Shown: positions 35,880-46,911, counted from the first letter of the stretch. The stretch: DNA of 64,000 nucleotides from Rhyacophila brunnea (GCA_022495005.1 JAGYXB010001071.1:558001-622000); one strand, 5' to 3'. Numbers and translations: made by a program. The notes: generated by a model from the sequence alone, not told the origin.

Positions 35880-36410
35880 AAAAAAAAACAATAGATAATT
35901 ATTTATTACTGATAAATTATTAATTGTTTTGAATCATCACTATAATATTATAAACAGCATTTTTGCGTTGAATTATTTTGTAATATGAACATGTCATCAC
36001 AATCACACACTAAAATCACTAATCTAATCTGACAGCGACTTGAATGTCAGTCGAAATGACGTTTACGAAATTGTAATAGGTATTCTTGCAATATTGTATT
36101 GTATTACAATTTCTTTTAAAGGGTTTAATATTACAAGCAAAATTTCTGGAAACTCACGGTTAATTTAACACTTGCAGTAACCACGTCAGCCAACGACTAA
36201 ATAAATTTAGTGAGTCGATTAAAATTCACGTCTTCCGTATTGATTTTTAAGCATCGGCGTAGTATGAAAATAATAGAATAATTATTAATTGTTTTGTTAC
36301 TGCGTTACTTATCTCATCTACTAAATTAATATTATTGAAAGATGGTAGACGATTTTATGAAAACTTAAAATTCTTAAGTACCTACCTAACGCTCATCATA
36401 ATTTTTCTTA
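35880..36410. other. Upstream region of VKORC1, no recognised element
   Basis: AT-rich 5' flank/5' UTR intron of VKORC1. No TATA/initiator arrangement can be assigned with confidence. Confidence 0.4.
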
Positions 36411-36413
36411 TTA

Positions 36414-37105
36414 GGGGCCGTCCATATATGACGTCACACTCTAGGGGGAGTCTGATATAATGAGAAGATTTTTGACGAAGAGAGGTAGGGGAGTCAGAGA
36501 AAATATGACACCACAAAGTAAAGAAAGAATATACTTAAAACGATCTGAACACACAATATTGGTGATCAGGGATTTAAGCATAAATATAAAAAAGAACATT
36601 TTTTCAATTTTTTAACGTTTAACGTATGTCAAAACTGTGACCTAATATAGATAGGAGAGTAAAAGGTTATGTGACATAATGGGATGATGGAAAAATAGCC
36701 TAATACGTCAATTACATTGAGCTACTTTACGAGCTGTTTGTTGGCGAATTTAAAAGCGGGCGATTCCGCTACTGCGATTGTGATGATGACACACAAAACT
36801 TTCCATTCGCTGAGAAGCCAACAAGCTAGCGACTATTTTGACAGAACGTAGTTGGTTTTTTACCGGGAGGTCGCTACTACGCTCTACTGCGCAGACGCAG
36901 TAGGCCCACACGCCGGCGTGTAGCGTGTAAAGTGACCGGCTTTCAACTTTTCTCTGTAGATTGTTTACAATCTGCTTTTTAGCTTGTTCAATGATGACAC
37001 TGGGCGACTTTAGAGGCAGATTGTAAATTCGCCAACAAGCAGCTCGTAAAGTAGCTCAATGTCATTGTCGCTTAAATCGTGTGACATCATTACGTGTACG
37101 GTCCC
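36414..37105. mobile_element. Harbinger-type MITE (TTA TSD) with an inner inverted repeat
   Basis: The ends are GGGGCCGTCCATATATGACG and the complement of GGGACCGTACACGTAATGAT, with TTA on both sides (36411-36413 and 37106-37108). Inside, 36715-37061 is a second inverted repeat (CATTGAGCTACTTTACGAGC ... complement, continuing into GTTGGCGAATTTA), apparently a separate MITE inserted in the first. No transposase. Confidence 0.7.
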
Positions 37106-37359
37106 TTACACTGTCTTGTCATAATTTTTACAACGTGATAAACTTTTAGAGAAAATATTATCAATTCAATAATATTATGGAACATCTCATAATGTCCCAC
37201 ACGGAATAACACATCGTGCACGGCATGCCCACTAAAATACAATTTCGACAAGATCCTACAAGCTGAGGAAAATGGTGTTGCCATTTCCAATGAAAACTCG
37301 GCTAGATGAAAAGATTTATTTCCTTTCATTTTGTCTATCGACGCCACTGAATTGATCAC
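37090..37359 (-). other. Unassigned open reading frame, 89 codons
   Basis: Open from ATG at 37359. The centre reads HLAEFSLEMATPFSSACRIL, followed by SKLYFSGHAVHDVLFRV and a hydrophobic NIIELIIFSLKVYHVV. The E.x.TPF...R..L pattern faintly recalls the E.S.PF...RW.L segment of TLC-domain proteins (TLCD4/TMEM56 type), but this is a weak impression and not an assignment. The last residues run into the end of the Harbinger-type MITE. No splice signals tie it to another exon, so it may be a processed pseudogene or a chance frame. Confidence 0.25.
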
Positions 37360-37677
37360 AACGTCGTTAAAAATTCATTATGCCTGTTATCTCTATAAAT
37401 TTTATTATTTGTATTCGTAGATAAGTATGTAATATTTAATTTATTATGTAGGTACCTATCTAAAATTATTATTAATTAAATACTAATAGGTACCTACATA
37501 TAGAATTCCTTGAGGCAGTCAATGGTTTTATAGAATGTAGGTACCTAGGATACCTGGGTACTGATTGTAATAAGATAAATAATCTCGTTTGGATGAATTC
37601 ATTATTGCTCACATAAAAAAAAAAAATATATCCAAATAAAATTGATAAAAGACTATATTATAACAAAAATAAAAAGT

Positions 37678-37748
37678 TGCATCGGCCGGGAATCGAACCC
37701 GGGCCGCCCGCGTGGCAGGCGAGCATTCTACCACTGAACCACCGATGC
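37678..37748 (-). tRNA. tRNA-Gly (anticodon GCC)
   Basis: A 71-nt sequence on the minus strand starting GCATCGGTGGTTCAGTGG and ending GGTTCGATTCCCGGCCGATGC plus discriminator A. The acceptor stem GCATCGG/CCGATGC pairs perfectly. The anticodon loop is CTGCCAC with GCC at its centre. Box A (TGGTTCAGTGG) and box B (GGTTCGATTCC) are canonical, and a T5 run follows within about 5 nt as pol III terminator. There is no intron. Unlike the SINE heads in this window, it has no shared downstream body, so it is a genuine tRNA gene. Confidence 0.97.
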
Positions 37749-38335
37749 ATGCAAACTTCTAACAAAATATTAGTATAAATAATGAGTAACATATTATTTT
37801 TATTAAATTTTATGAATTTATAATAAATTATATTGTTATATTGTGTGTATTGAAATTAGATACCTATTAAATAATTATATGTTGTGATTCGTGAAATATA
37901 TGAATGAAAAATGTCAATGTCAAATATTATCGTTCTAATTCAGGGATGACGGACCTATGGCACCCGAATGTTTTATATTGAAAAAAATACCCAAGTACAT
38001 ATAATAATTTCACAAATATTTTTTTTACAAAAAAGTTTTACAAATTTAATAAATATATAAGTATATTTAATACTGGTAATATTTACCAATCGATACGCAA
38101 ACGGAAACAACAAACTCATGCATGATCAAATGTGTTGATCTTGCCCATTTTTTGAATAATAAAATGCCTAATTCTTGTCAAATTTGGGATCACAGAGATT
38201 ATCAATATAATTTTTTATCGTAAATATTTTACTGAAATTATCTCGTCATAAATTATACTAATGGTTTTATAAATGCGTTTAAAAAATAATAAATGTAAAA
38301 AATCTTAACACCACTGCATATTCATGTACCTAAGT
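37749..38335. other. Intergenic, AT-rich, no recognised feature
   Basis: Nothing assigned between the tRNA gene and the R6 repeat. Confidence 0.5.
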
Positions 38336-38339
38336 ACCG

Positions 38340-38562
38340 AAATATAACTATATTCTAAAACATTAGAGCGAGAGGTTTAAAAGAGTACTATTTTATGTAA
38401 TAAAAATACTTTATGCAGTCATCAAATATTCAAAATAAATATAAAGGATAATAAGGCTTCAAAATTATATAAATAGATTATCTACAACGTTTAAGGAATG
38501 TCCAGGATCATGGTTTGAAAATGCAATAAAAGCTCCATTTTGACCTACGCCGAGCATGGGGG
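38340..38562 (+). repeat. R6 repeat, copy 2
   Basis: Direct-orientation match to 10290-10512, with about 90% identity by eye across AGAGCGAGAGGTTTAAAAGA through CCATTTTGACCTACG. Confidence 0.65.
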
Positions 38563-38862
38563 TAAATTTCTCAAATTGTTTCAGACCAAATTATAATTAA
38601 TTGACAAAATAGATACACTAGTTCCAAGAAAACTTATTAAACAACGTTAAATCGATAATTTTGTTTCAACAAATTACTTGGAACAATAAATATATCTAAT
38701 AGTAAAACCCTTATTTTTAGCCGTCTTTTCTTATTTGTCGCTTTCTCTTTGAAATAAAAAAATATATTTTATTTTTCCCATTGTATTTAGATAGGTATTG
38801 ATCGATTAAAATATGTTTAAAGCATTAATTTGATAATGAATTTATATGCGTCTCCCCCTTAA

Positions 38863-39699
38863 GGCGAAGTCTTCACTGAGCCTTTTTTAAAGAGGCACCT
38901 AGCGGAAAAATACGAAGCTTGCAATTTGAGACATTTTTTTGATAATTTACAATTTCAATTGTATTAATGAATAAATATGTATCTGAAAACATTAAAAATA
39001 AAAATATTTTTTATTTTAAGTCAAAGACAAACTTACAATTGTAAAAAATGTAATAAAATGTGAATTTGTTCTATCGGTCCGCACCCTATTATTACATATA
39101 TTCTATGGTCATATTTATTATTAAAATTTAGTTTATTAAGTTTTCTAAGCATCACCTAAGCGATTTTTGACAAATTCATAGTTTTAGTATTTTTTATATC
39201 TATTTTAAAAAACATCGATTTTTATAAAAAATATAAATGTGTATAACTTGAAATCCTTTTTATTTAAATTAATATAAATATTTTATTTATATTTATAAAA
39301 ATAATTTAAATAAAAAGGATTTCAAGTTATACACATTTATATTTTTTATAAAAATCGATGTTTTTTAAAATAGATATAAAAAATACTAAAACTATGAATT
39401 AGTCAAAAATCGCTTAGGTGATGCTTAGAAAACTTAATAAACTAAATTTTAATAATAAATATGATCATAAAATATATGTAATAATATAGATTCAAAAATT
39501 CACATTTTATTACATTTTTTACAATTGTAAGTTTGTCTTGACTAAAAATAAAAAATATTTTTATTTTTAATGTTTTTAGATACATATTTATTCATTAATA
39601 CAGTTGAAATTGTAAATTATCAAAAAAATGTCTCAAATTGCAAGCTTCGTATTTTTCCGCTAGGTGCCTCTTTAAAAAAGGCTCAGTGAAGACTTCGCC
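38863..39699. mobile_element. TT-2: 837-bp foldback MITE, near-perfect hairpin, TTAA TSD
   Basis: Bounded by TTAA at 38859-38862 and 39700-39703, with ends GGCGAAGTCTTCACTGAGCC and its complement. The two arms (about 38863-39275 and 39290-39699) are reverse complements almost base for base. The main difference is a short divergent patch in the left arm near 39072-39090. The loop is only a few tens of bases (AT-rich). TTAA targets point to piggyBac-type mobilisation. The near identity of the arms implies a recent origin or arm homogenisation. Confidence 0.9.
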
Positions 39700-39754
39700 T
39701 TAAGGATAAGCATTACGTTTGATGTAAATTAATATATATTTGAATAGGTCGGTT

Positions 39755-39930
39755 CTTAGCGTGAGGCCTCAGTGCCAGCGTTCGGCGCAGCGTTGAGCGT
39801 TATGCGCAACTCAAATATATAGCCGTATAAATGTATAACCAAAAAAAGACATTGTCTACGAACATTTTCACACACGGTTATACGTTTGAGTTGCGCAAAA
39901 CGCTCAACGCTGCGCCGACGTACACTTAGG
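39755..39930. mobile_element. Small palindromic MITE
   Basis: Inverted arms GGCGCAGCGTTGAGCG.TATGCGCAACTC and the matching GAGTTGCGCA.AACGCTCAACGCTGCGCC, with a loop of about 65 bp. The arms are rich in CpG against an AT-rich background. No target duplication was confirmed. Confidence 0.65.
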
Positions 39931-41175
39931 CTTTATGCATCACACATAATATTATCACACCGACCTCATCAGGCGGAGGAAGTCGCACTGAAAACCTCTG
40001 ATTTTAATCGATTTACAATGCTTGAGAACACTGTAGCGAAAGAATGCCTCATCTGATCGAAGTAATTCTGGTATCAATTTGTGTTTATTAATTAACTATT
40101 AATTAACTCTTATAATTACAGTAACAAAAAAAAAATCATTGCTACCCACAAAAATGACGGTACCAAATAAGAAACAGTAACTTGGTGGAGCTAGTAGTAA
40201 TAATTCTGGCAGACAGTGAAAATAGAAAACCGTTCAGTAATGGGAAATATATGAAAGAAAATTGGAATGCTCCCACGATCTCTTTGAAAATTTTGAAAAC
40301 ACGGAAAAAATATTCAAAGAATAGAAGGTACGTCTTCAGCTAGAAAGACAATAAAAGAACTCAATTGTAATTTTTACTTTTTTAATAGAAATCTTAAAAT
40401 TACATTTCCATTATTTCCTCCATAAAAAACTGCCTAAAAGGTTAGCAAACCCTGTTCTAGTTGACTGGATACTAAAATGACTCAGATCATTGCCGACTGA
40501 AGAGAAAGCTGATACATTCACGAATGGTCCTACCTTTCCGCCCCTCCCGTTGTCTACGGATGACCTCTCATTGTGTATAGAGTGCTCATACTGACGCGTC
40601 TCACGTGTTCACTTATATATGAGTTAAATGATAAATAATGCACTAGCATTATTACACATTCTACAAATGTAATGCATAGATCAATGCTACATATTTTTTG
40701 GAAATCGATATTACCACCGGTTTTTGTGTGAAGGACTAGTCTGACTTTGACAGCTGATGAATAACAGGAATGTATATTATTTATAAATAACACTGATAGT
40801 TATTATATTTGATTTGAGAATTTTTTATAATTCAATTTGAAACGAGAAAGGGCGAATCAATATCTCAAGCAATCTGGGATCTGATTTTGACAGCTGAAAA
40901 GTGGACCACTCGTTGCTTGTGCAAAAAGTTATGCTCAGGCTTTATTAATCCAAAGATGGCGGTGCTCAGATGCGATGCGGTGAGATTGATCCACTTGGAT
41001 TTTTAATATTAGCTCATAAATTTAATTCAAATCTAAATAATATATTTTAATAATTATTTGGAATAATAAGTAAGTGTACATATTCAGGGAACACCTCAAA
41101 TATGTTAATTTCACGTTGGTAGGTACTTTAAATTTTAAATTATGTTGCAAGTTTTTTTTCTTTTTCGTTCCCTAA
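39931..41175. other. Intergenic, no recognised gene
   Basis: AT-rich; no exon or bounded element identified. Confidence 0.5.
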
Positions 41176-41808
41176 TAATTAGGGGGTTCCCAACCTTTTT
41201 GTACCCTAGAACACATTTTAAAATATCGGGAGGGCGGCGGGCACCATATAATTTTTCAAAGCAAATTTATTGTTGGACGCCAAAAATTGTTTTATATTCT
41301 GCAAAATGAATACACGCCATGGTTGGTTCATACATAGGTACAAAGTAAACGTTATATAAAAACTATAATATCAATCTTAAAGGCAGTGTAATATTTGGCA
41401 TTGCATTTCATTGGCCAGTTAATGATGATATCCATGTTAGTAAACAATCGTAATCGGTGAGTCGCGGTTTATATTTTGATTTTATTAAATTCATATTTGA
41501 AAACAATGATTCGCAAAGATAATAATAGGTAGGTATGTGGAACCGAAAAACGATTTTATCTTATATGCCGCATTTTTTAAGAATGGAAACTTTGATACAT
41601 TACGGTTATACCGGACACAGTCGGGTGAAAACGGGAAGTAGCGGGATGTAGCCCTCAACTAAACAAGAAAGCCTACAATAGGCGTGCTAGTAATCGGAAA
41701 CCTTTTCTTATGTGTATTTTCTGACTTTTACTAGTAGGGATTCTTAGTTTAGATTATTTACAGATTCTTAGATTATTTGTTAGATTATTATCCACTTAGA
41801 GCAGTGAT

Positions 41809-43150
41809 CATGGCCCCACACAAAGGGGGGGGGGGGTTACAGGACTCTAGCCAGGGGGCCCGGGCTCAGAGGGGGCCCAGCGTGGCGCGACGACCAGTTA
41901 AGCTAAAAAAACGCACCATAAATTTGCTCTAATAGTAAAAAAGTCACCTGTGGCGCTACTTTCTTTAATGATTATTAACACTTTAAAATATGTGACTGTG
42001 TGATGTAATTTGATGTGATCTTATGATGATTGATATAATTAAAAGATAATTCGCGTACTTATAGAATTTAATTTTATAATTAATTCAAGTGTGTTTCCTG
42101 ATTTACAAAATGGCTTTTTATCCAATATGGCGAAGGGTTGTATGTTACTTGGTTACCACAAAAGAAGGTCGCGATCAGTGCTTCATAATATTATGCTGAG
42201 TAGGGATTCCAATCCCGGGATCCCGAGCTATTTTCGATACTTATGAATCCCGGGATTGATAAACATAATCCCGGGATTTCGGGATTGATTTTTTATCAGT
42301 TTTTATGGAACATAAAATAAAAGCGAAAATATAACAGAAAAAATACTTTCAATAAAAAATAACTACATTAGAAATAAACTCAGTTTGAATGAAGTTTGAT
42401 TTATGCCCATGTGTAAGTTGCCGATTCATTTTATTTTTTAAATTATTAAAAATGAGAAAGATTGGAAAAAAACAATACTTCGCACTTTTAACAAAGTAAT
42501 TCCACCATGATCTCATACGTTTTACGGAAATTTCATATTTGGCTGACTAATTAGATTTATGAAGCGGAAAGGCCGTAAGTAGGTACGCCATGATTATTTG
42601 CTTTACTATTTTAAATCTCGCTTATCCATTCGTTAAGTCTTTACTATCAGAAACAGTTATGTCATATTAAATTCACATTATTATTTATATATATATTTAA
42701 TATTATTTACTCCATTAAACTTATGTATTTCCAAGTTTGAACTTATACAATATTAACACAATAAATGTCTTAAATATTATTAATTATACTAGATTTATTT
42801 ATGACCGATTTTATCAATGTTATGTGTAAATATAAAATTTTTATATTAACGATGGAAAAAAATGCCAATCCCGGGATTGTCAAATTGTAATCCCGAAATC
42901 CCGGGATCAGAATTTTGGCTCGGGATTGGATTCCCTAATGCTGAGTGCCGACAACTCAATAAAATCAACTGGATCTATTTAAATTTTTTATCGCTACAAA
43001 TACTCAGAGTACTTTTAACCCTTGGGTTCCGTTAAAACCACTTGGGTAACACTACTGTAGAAAATCACACTGCCCTTAACCTTAGCAATGAGTAGGGGGG
43101 CCCGGCATAGATCCTGGCCTGGGGGCCCGCTTCAGGATGTGGAGACCATG
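41809..43150. mobile_element. Level-3 insertion: MITE G copy (TSD GCAGTGAT)
   Basis: Flanked by GCAGTGAT at 41801-41808 and 43151-43158, with ends CATGGCCCC and the complement of CATGGTCTCC. It shares the interior AAATTTGCTCTAATAG and GTCACCTGTGGCGC blocks with other G copies. It contains the level-4 MITE P. Without the insert it is about 600 bp, longer than the other G copies. Confidence 0.85.
42201..42937. mobile_element. Level-4 insertion: MITE P copy 1 (TSD ATGCTGAG)
   Basis: 737 bp with ends TAGGGATTCCAATCCCGGGA and the complement of TAGGGAATCCAATCCCGAGC, and a perfect 8-bp duplication ATGCTGAG (42193-42200 and 42938-42945). Both ends carry several copies of the palindromic motif ATCCCGGGAT. 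It is nearly identical, in reverse, to 46157-46911. No coding capacity. Confidence 0.9.
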
Positions 43151-43649
43151 GCAGTGATACCCAACCGCGGTTTCGCGAGCAGTGACGTTTCGCAAACATT
43201 TTTGTGACCACTGTTAAAATTAAAGTAGATTTATGATTTTTTGTTAGATATCGCGTTACATAATTATATATCAGCAAGGTGCAGGGAAAATCAAAAGGAA
43301 AAAAGTATTGATAAGTAGGTAGTGAGTCCGCCTTTCAATACATACCTTATCAATACTTTTTTTTCCGGTATAACCGTAATGTACCGAAACTTTTTTATAT
43401 CCGTTGTATTCCAGAAGTCCTTATCTGATATTAAGAATTTTAGCATAATATCAGAAGGTACAAAATTTTAGCTCCAGTTCTTCTGCCTCCACTTCATCGA
43501 GTGCTCTAGCTAGAGTAGCCAGACAACACAAACATGTATGCAGACAAATGAGTTAGAATTACATTTTTTTTAAATTAAATAAGTACTTACAAATTTATGA
43601 AACTCGTCAAAATAAAATTAAAATTAAAAAAATCTGTCGCGGTCGAACA

Positions 43650-43907
43650 GTGGCGGGTTTATTTTGAATGTGTGAGTGTCCCACGAAAATGAAACACGCA
43701 TTATGCACGTGCAATGGTGTGTGTAATACACCAACATTAAATGAGCGTAAATGCATAAACCGAGAACAGTTTTCAATATTCGACGTAAAACGTATTATTG
43801 ACACGTGTGTAAGTTTAACCCGGATTCTTCCTTACTCGATTCGGTTACCTGCTATCGTCTTACCCGTTATGTATTTCAGTTCCCATTATTTCTGAGTTCC
43901 CTGGTAC
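43650..43907 (-). repeat. R1 repeat family, copy 4
   Basis: Same orientation as copy 1 (TTTTGAATGTGTGAGTGTCC ... TTCCCATTATTTCTGAGTTC). It lacks the outer 60 bp seen in copies 1 and 3. Confidence 0.6.
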
Positions 43908-44330
43908 CCCCTGTATTTTAAATAACAAATACAAATACAAGACCAATTAAAATTAAAAAAAAAATGCATATTGTGTTGACAATATGTACAATACGTATAC
44001 TTAATAAACATTCACAAATATTCCGAGATTCTAACAATTCGTGAATGTGTTTGTATTAAATCCAATGAGAAAATTAAAACATAGTTACATTTATAAAATC
44101 CGGCGTAGAAACAAGTGAGTGCCTGCACGTCAGTGGCGTCTAACTGGTTTAATAAACAAATTTATTATTTTTCTAATGTTGTTAAGATTGCGTATGGCAG
44201 CAGAACATAGTTATTAATTATTATCCGTGAGAATTCGGCGACCCCCCTGTGACATGTGCAGGTACATGTACGTCACTAACATAATGATTTTGTACACATA
44301 CCAATTTTACTGATTTGATTGATAAAAAAA
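43908..44330. other. Intergenic, no recognised feature
   Basis: AT-rich; nothing assigned. Confidence 0.5.
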
Positions 44331-44334
44331 CAAT

Positions 44335-44412
44335 CAAGAAAGTTTCGGGATTATGTTTACTAATCCCGGGATTCATAAGTGTCGAAATTGGTCCGGGATT
44401 GAATTCCCTAGT
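44335..44412 (+). repeat. MITE P terminal fragment
   Basis: AATCCCGGGATTCATAAGTG with GGTCCGGGATTGAATTCCCTA reproduces the terminal 70-80 bp of MITE P. The rest of the element is absent. Confidence 0.65.
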
Positions 44413-44472
44413 CATGACATTATACCGATAGCTTGCCTACCCCGAATTTTTAAAGAAACAGTTTCAGTTAGC

Positions 44473-44532
44473 CGGCTCTCACATCAAAACTCGTCTCGCA
44501 TACAACGTGTCAAATACGTCGATGGGACGTTA
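44473..44532 (+). repeat. R8 short repeat, copy 1
   Basis: CCGGCTCTCACATCAAAACTCGTCTCG followed by CAAATACGTCGATGGGACGT recurs with about 80% identity at 48130-48192. Origin unknown. Confidence 0.45.
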
Positions 44533-45101
44533 TCCTACCTACCTAAGTATGCATTTATTGTGCAATCTCGCAGATTTCAGAAAAAAATCTTTATCTACTT
44601 CTAAATGTTATGTATTATTAAACCGAGGATATTTTCCCTACAAGAAAAATTCACCGCACACCTCTGCGAGGTGCCAAACTTTGAAATTAACAAAAACCAG
44701 CAGTACCTACTTAAATTTCTATTACGTGAAAATAAGTAGGTACTTACCTATATACCTAATTTGCATAATTTTGATAAAAACCCTATTATACATAATATGT
44801 AGGCACCATGTATCTAGTAAGAATCGACTTATCGTATAAAAAAAATATGTTAGTAGATGCATTTACCTGCTAGGTATGTAAAAAATGGAAAAGAAACAAA
44901 AAAATGTTACAGCTAACTCAATGCGATCTTACAACATGAAAAGATTCCCGACCCCTGGTAGAATCCATTATAATACGAGGGTGGGTCAATAATTTCTTAG
45001 AAAAAAGCATTAAAACAGTTTTTATTTTTGTATTTTTTTTTATTTCTCAACATAATCTCCTTGGAGCTCAATACACTTGGTTAGACGTTTCTCAATTTTT
45101 T

Positions 45102-46085
45102 TTAAACCGTCAGAAAAATAAGTTTTCGGAAGGTCCTCAAAATAAGCATTTGTCCGATCGATGACTTCTTCATTTGAAAAAAACGTTGTCCACTTAGCCA
45201 TTTTTTTAAGTTTGGGAAAAGGAAAAAGTCACTGGGGGCTAAATCTGGCGAATACGGTGGGTGGTCGACCAATTCGAACTTCAATTCTTCAATTTTAGCC
45301 ATTGATCGTAAACATGTGTGAACACGGGCATTGTCCTGATGAAAGAGGATTTTTTTCCTGTTTAAATGAGGCCGTTTTTCTTCAATTTTGTTTTTTAGCT
45401 GGTCCAATAAAGATGCATAATAATCCCCTGTTATTGTTTTTCCTTTTTCCAAATAGTCAACGAAAATAATTCCACGTGCATCCCAAAATAGAGTAGCCAT
45501 AACCTTACCAGCTGATTTTACGGTTTTCGCCTTCTTTGGACATGGTTTGCCTTCGCAATCCACTGCTTTGACTGTTCTTTCGTCTCGGGTATAGTGGTGT
45601 ATCCATGTTTCATCTACAGTCACAAAGCGACGAAAAAATTCATCCGGATTGCGTTGCATGAGCGACAACAGGGCTTTAGAGGCCACCACCCTATTGCGTT
45701 TATTGTCGACTGTGAGCAAACGCGGCACCCATCTTGCAGAAATTTTTTTCATGCCCAATTTGTCATGTAAAATAGAAATGACGCTACCTTTTGAGATCCC
45801 TGTAACCTCAATTATCTCACTCAACTTTAATCTTCGGTCACTTAACACCATATCGTGGATTTTATTGATCATTTCTGGTGTAGTCACCTCTACAGGACGT
45901 CCTGAGCGTGGTTCATCCTTTGTTGATGTACGACCACGTTTAAATTCATTTAACCAGTTATAAATAGTTGCAAGTGAAGGAGCAGATGTGCCGTGAACTA
46001 AATCCAACTCATTTTTTATTTCCTTTGCTGTTAACCCTTTTATATTAAAATGTTTAATAACAGCTCTAAACTCAATTTTCTCCAT
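45102..46085 (-). CDS. mariner transposase, one C-terminal frameshift
   Basis: Cut-and-paste DNA transposase that binds the TIRs and inserts at TA. I start at the ATG 46083-46085 (MEKIEFRAVIKHF); the frame extends 5 codons further up without an ATG. Residues 1-115 form the paired helix-turn-helix DNA-binding region (TIYNWLNEFKRGRTS; GRPVEV linker). WVPRLL at 119-124 corresponds to the WVPHEL linker motif. The DDE/D catalytic triad is intact as D158 (TVDETW), D251 (HQDNARVH) and D286 (YSPDLAPSDFFLFP), spaced D34D as in true mariners. After residue 302 the frame is lost at a run of seven T. In the next frame the normal tail (SNEEV, AYFEDLPKTYFSDG, CIELQGDYVE) continues to a stop at 45040-45042. 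The last 50-60 residues are therefore out of frame, and activity is doubtful unless the T run is a sequencing error. Confidence 0.95.
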   Translation of the reverse strand: MEKIEFRAVIKHFNIKGLTAKEIKNELDLVHGTSAPSLATIYNWLNEFKRGRTSTKDEPRSGRPVEVTTPEMINKIHDMVLSDRRLKLSEIIEVTGISKGSVISILHDKLGMKKISARWVPRLLTVDNKRNRVVASKALLSLMQRNPDEFFRRFVTVDETWIHHYTRDERTVKAVDCEGKPCPKKAKTVKSAGKVMATLFWDARGIIFVDYLEKGKTITGDYYASLLDQLKNKIEEKRPHLNRKKILFHQDNARVHTCLRSMAKIEELKFELVDHPPYSPDLAPSDFFLFPNLKKWLSGQRFFQMKKSSIGQMLILRTFRKLIFLTV

Positions 46086-46156
46086 TTTGTAAACAAGCAA
46101 ATTTTTTTTTTAAATGTACGAGAAACACACAACAACCCGACCAATCTGATTGAAAC

Positions 46157-46911
46157 TAGGGAATCCAATCCCGAGCCAAAATTCTGATCCCGGGATTTCA
46201 GGATTACAATTTGACAATCCCGGGATCCCGGGACTGGTCCCGGGATTGGCATTTTTTTCCATCGTTAATATAAAAATTTTATATTTACACATAACATTGA
46301 TAAAATCGGTCAAAAATAAATCTAGTATAATTAATAATATTTAAGACATTTATTGTTAATATTGTATAAGTTCAAACTTGGAAATACATAAGTTTAATGG
46401 AGTAAATAATATTAAATATATATATAAATAATAATGTGAATTTAATATGAGATTACTGTTTCTGATAGTAAAGACTTAACGAATGGATAAGCGAGATTTA
46501 AAATAGTAAAGCAAATAATCATGGCGTACCTACTTATGGCCTTTCCGCTTCATAAATCTAATTAGTCAGCCAAATATGAAATTTCCGTAAAACGTATGAG
46601 ATCATGGTGGAATTACTTTGTTAAAAGTGCGAAGCATTGTTTTTTTCCAATCTTTCTCATTTTTTATAATTTAAAAATTAAAATGAATCGGCAACTTACA
46701 CATGGGCATAAATCAAACTTCATTCAAACTGAGTTTATTTCTAATGTAGTTATTTTTTATTGAAAGTATTTTTTCTGTTATATTTTCGCTTTTATTTTAT
46801 TTTCCATAAAAACTGATAAAAAATCAATCCCGAAATCCCGGGATTATGTTTATCAATCCCGGGATTCATAAGTATCGAAAATAGCTCGGGATCCCGGGAT
46901 TGGAATCCCTA
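46157..46911. mobile_element. MITE P copy 2, nested in mariner (TSD ATTGAAAC)
   Basis: 755 bp with ends TAGGGAATCCAATCCCGAGC and the complement of TAGGGATTCCAATCCCGGGA, and a perfect 8-bp duplication ATTGAAAC at 46149-46156 and 46912-46919. It is in reverse orientation to copy 1 and almost identical to it. It lies about 70 bp upstream of the transposase ATG, so it probably separates the promoter from the gene. Confidence 0.9.

Larger units (their letters stand above)
41594..43385. mobile_element. Level-2 insertion: hAT-type MITE (TSD GAAACTTT)
   Basis: The terminal repeats are GATACATTACGGTTATACCG on the left and the complement of GGTACATTACGGTTATACCG on the right (22 bp, one mismatch), flanked by GAAACTTT at 41586-41593 and 43386-43393. 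Without the inner insertions it is about 440 bp. Near the right end a local hairpin (AAAAAAGTATTGATAAG / CTTATCAATACTTTTTT type) is visible at 43293-43363. Confidence 0.8.
41182..43510 (-). mobile_element. hAT-A-like remnant carrying a three-deep insertion stack
   Basis: The left end AGGGGGTTCCCAACCTTTTT, followed by the complement of GGTGCCCGCCGCCC, matches the 3' end of hAT-A in reverse. The sequence 41470-41593 matches the transposase tail (minus strand: FENNDSRIN-like, then PHFLRMET-like decay). Coding homology resumes at 43394 (TGTATTCCAGAAGTCC, TCTGATATTAAG, TAGCTCCAGTTCTTCTG). The right terminus is not clear. Between 41594 and 43385 lie three successive nested elements. Confidence 0.75.

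Noticed and set aside
42201..42310. CRISPR-like array from repeated CCCGGGAT
   Set aside because: Repeats are 8-10 bp palindromes at both ends of a bounded transposon in an animal genome; no spacers of constant length.
45649..45963. 104-codon frame on the plus strand
   Set aside because: It is antisense to the mariner transposase and has no independent support.
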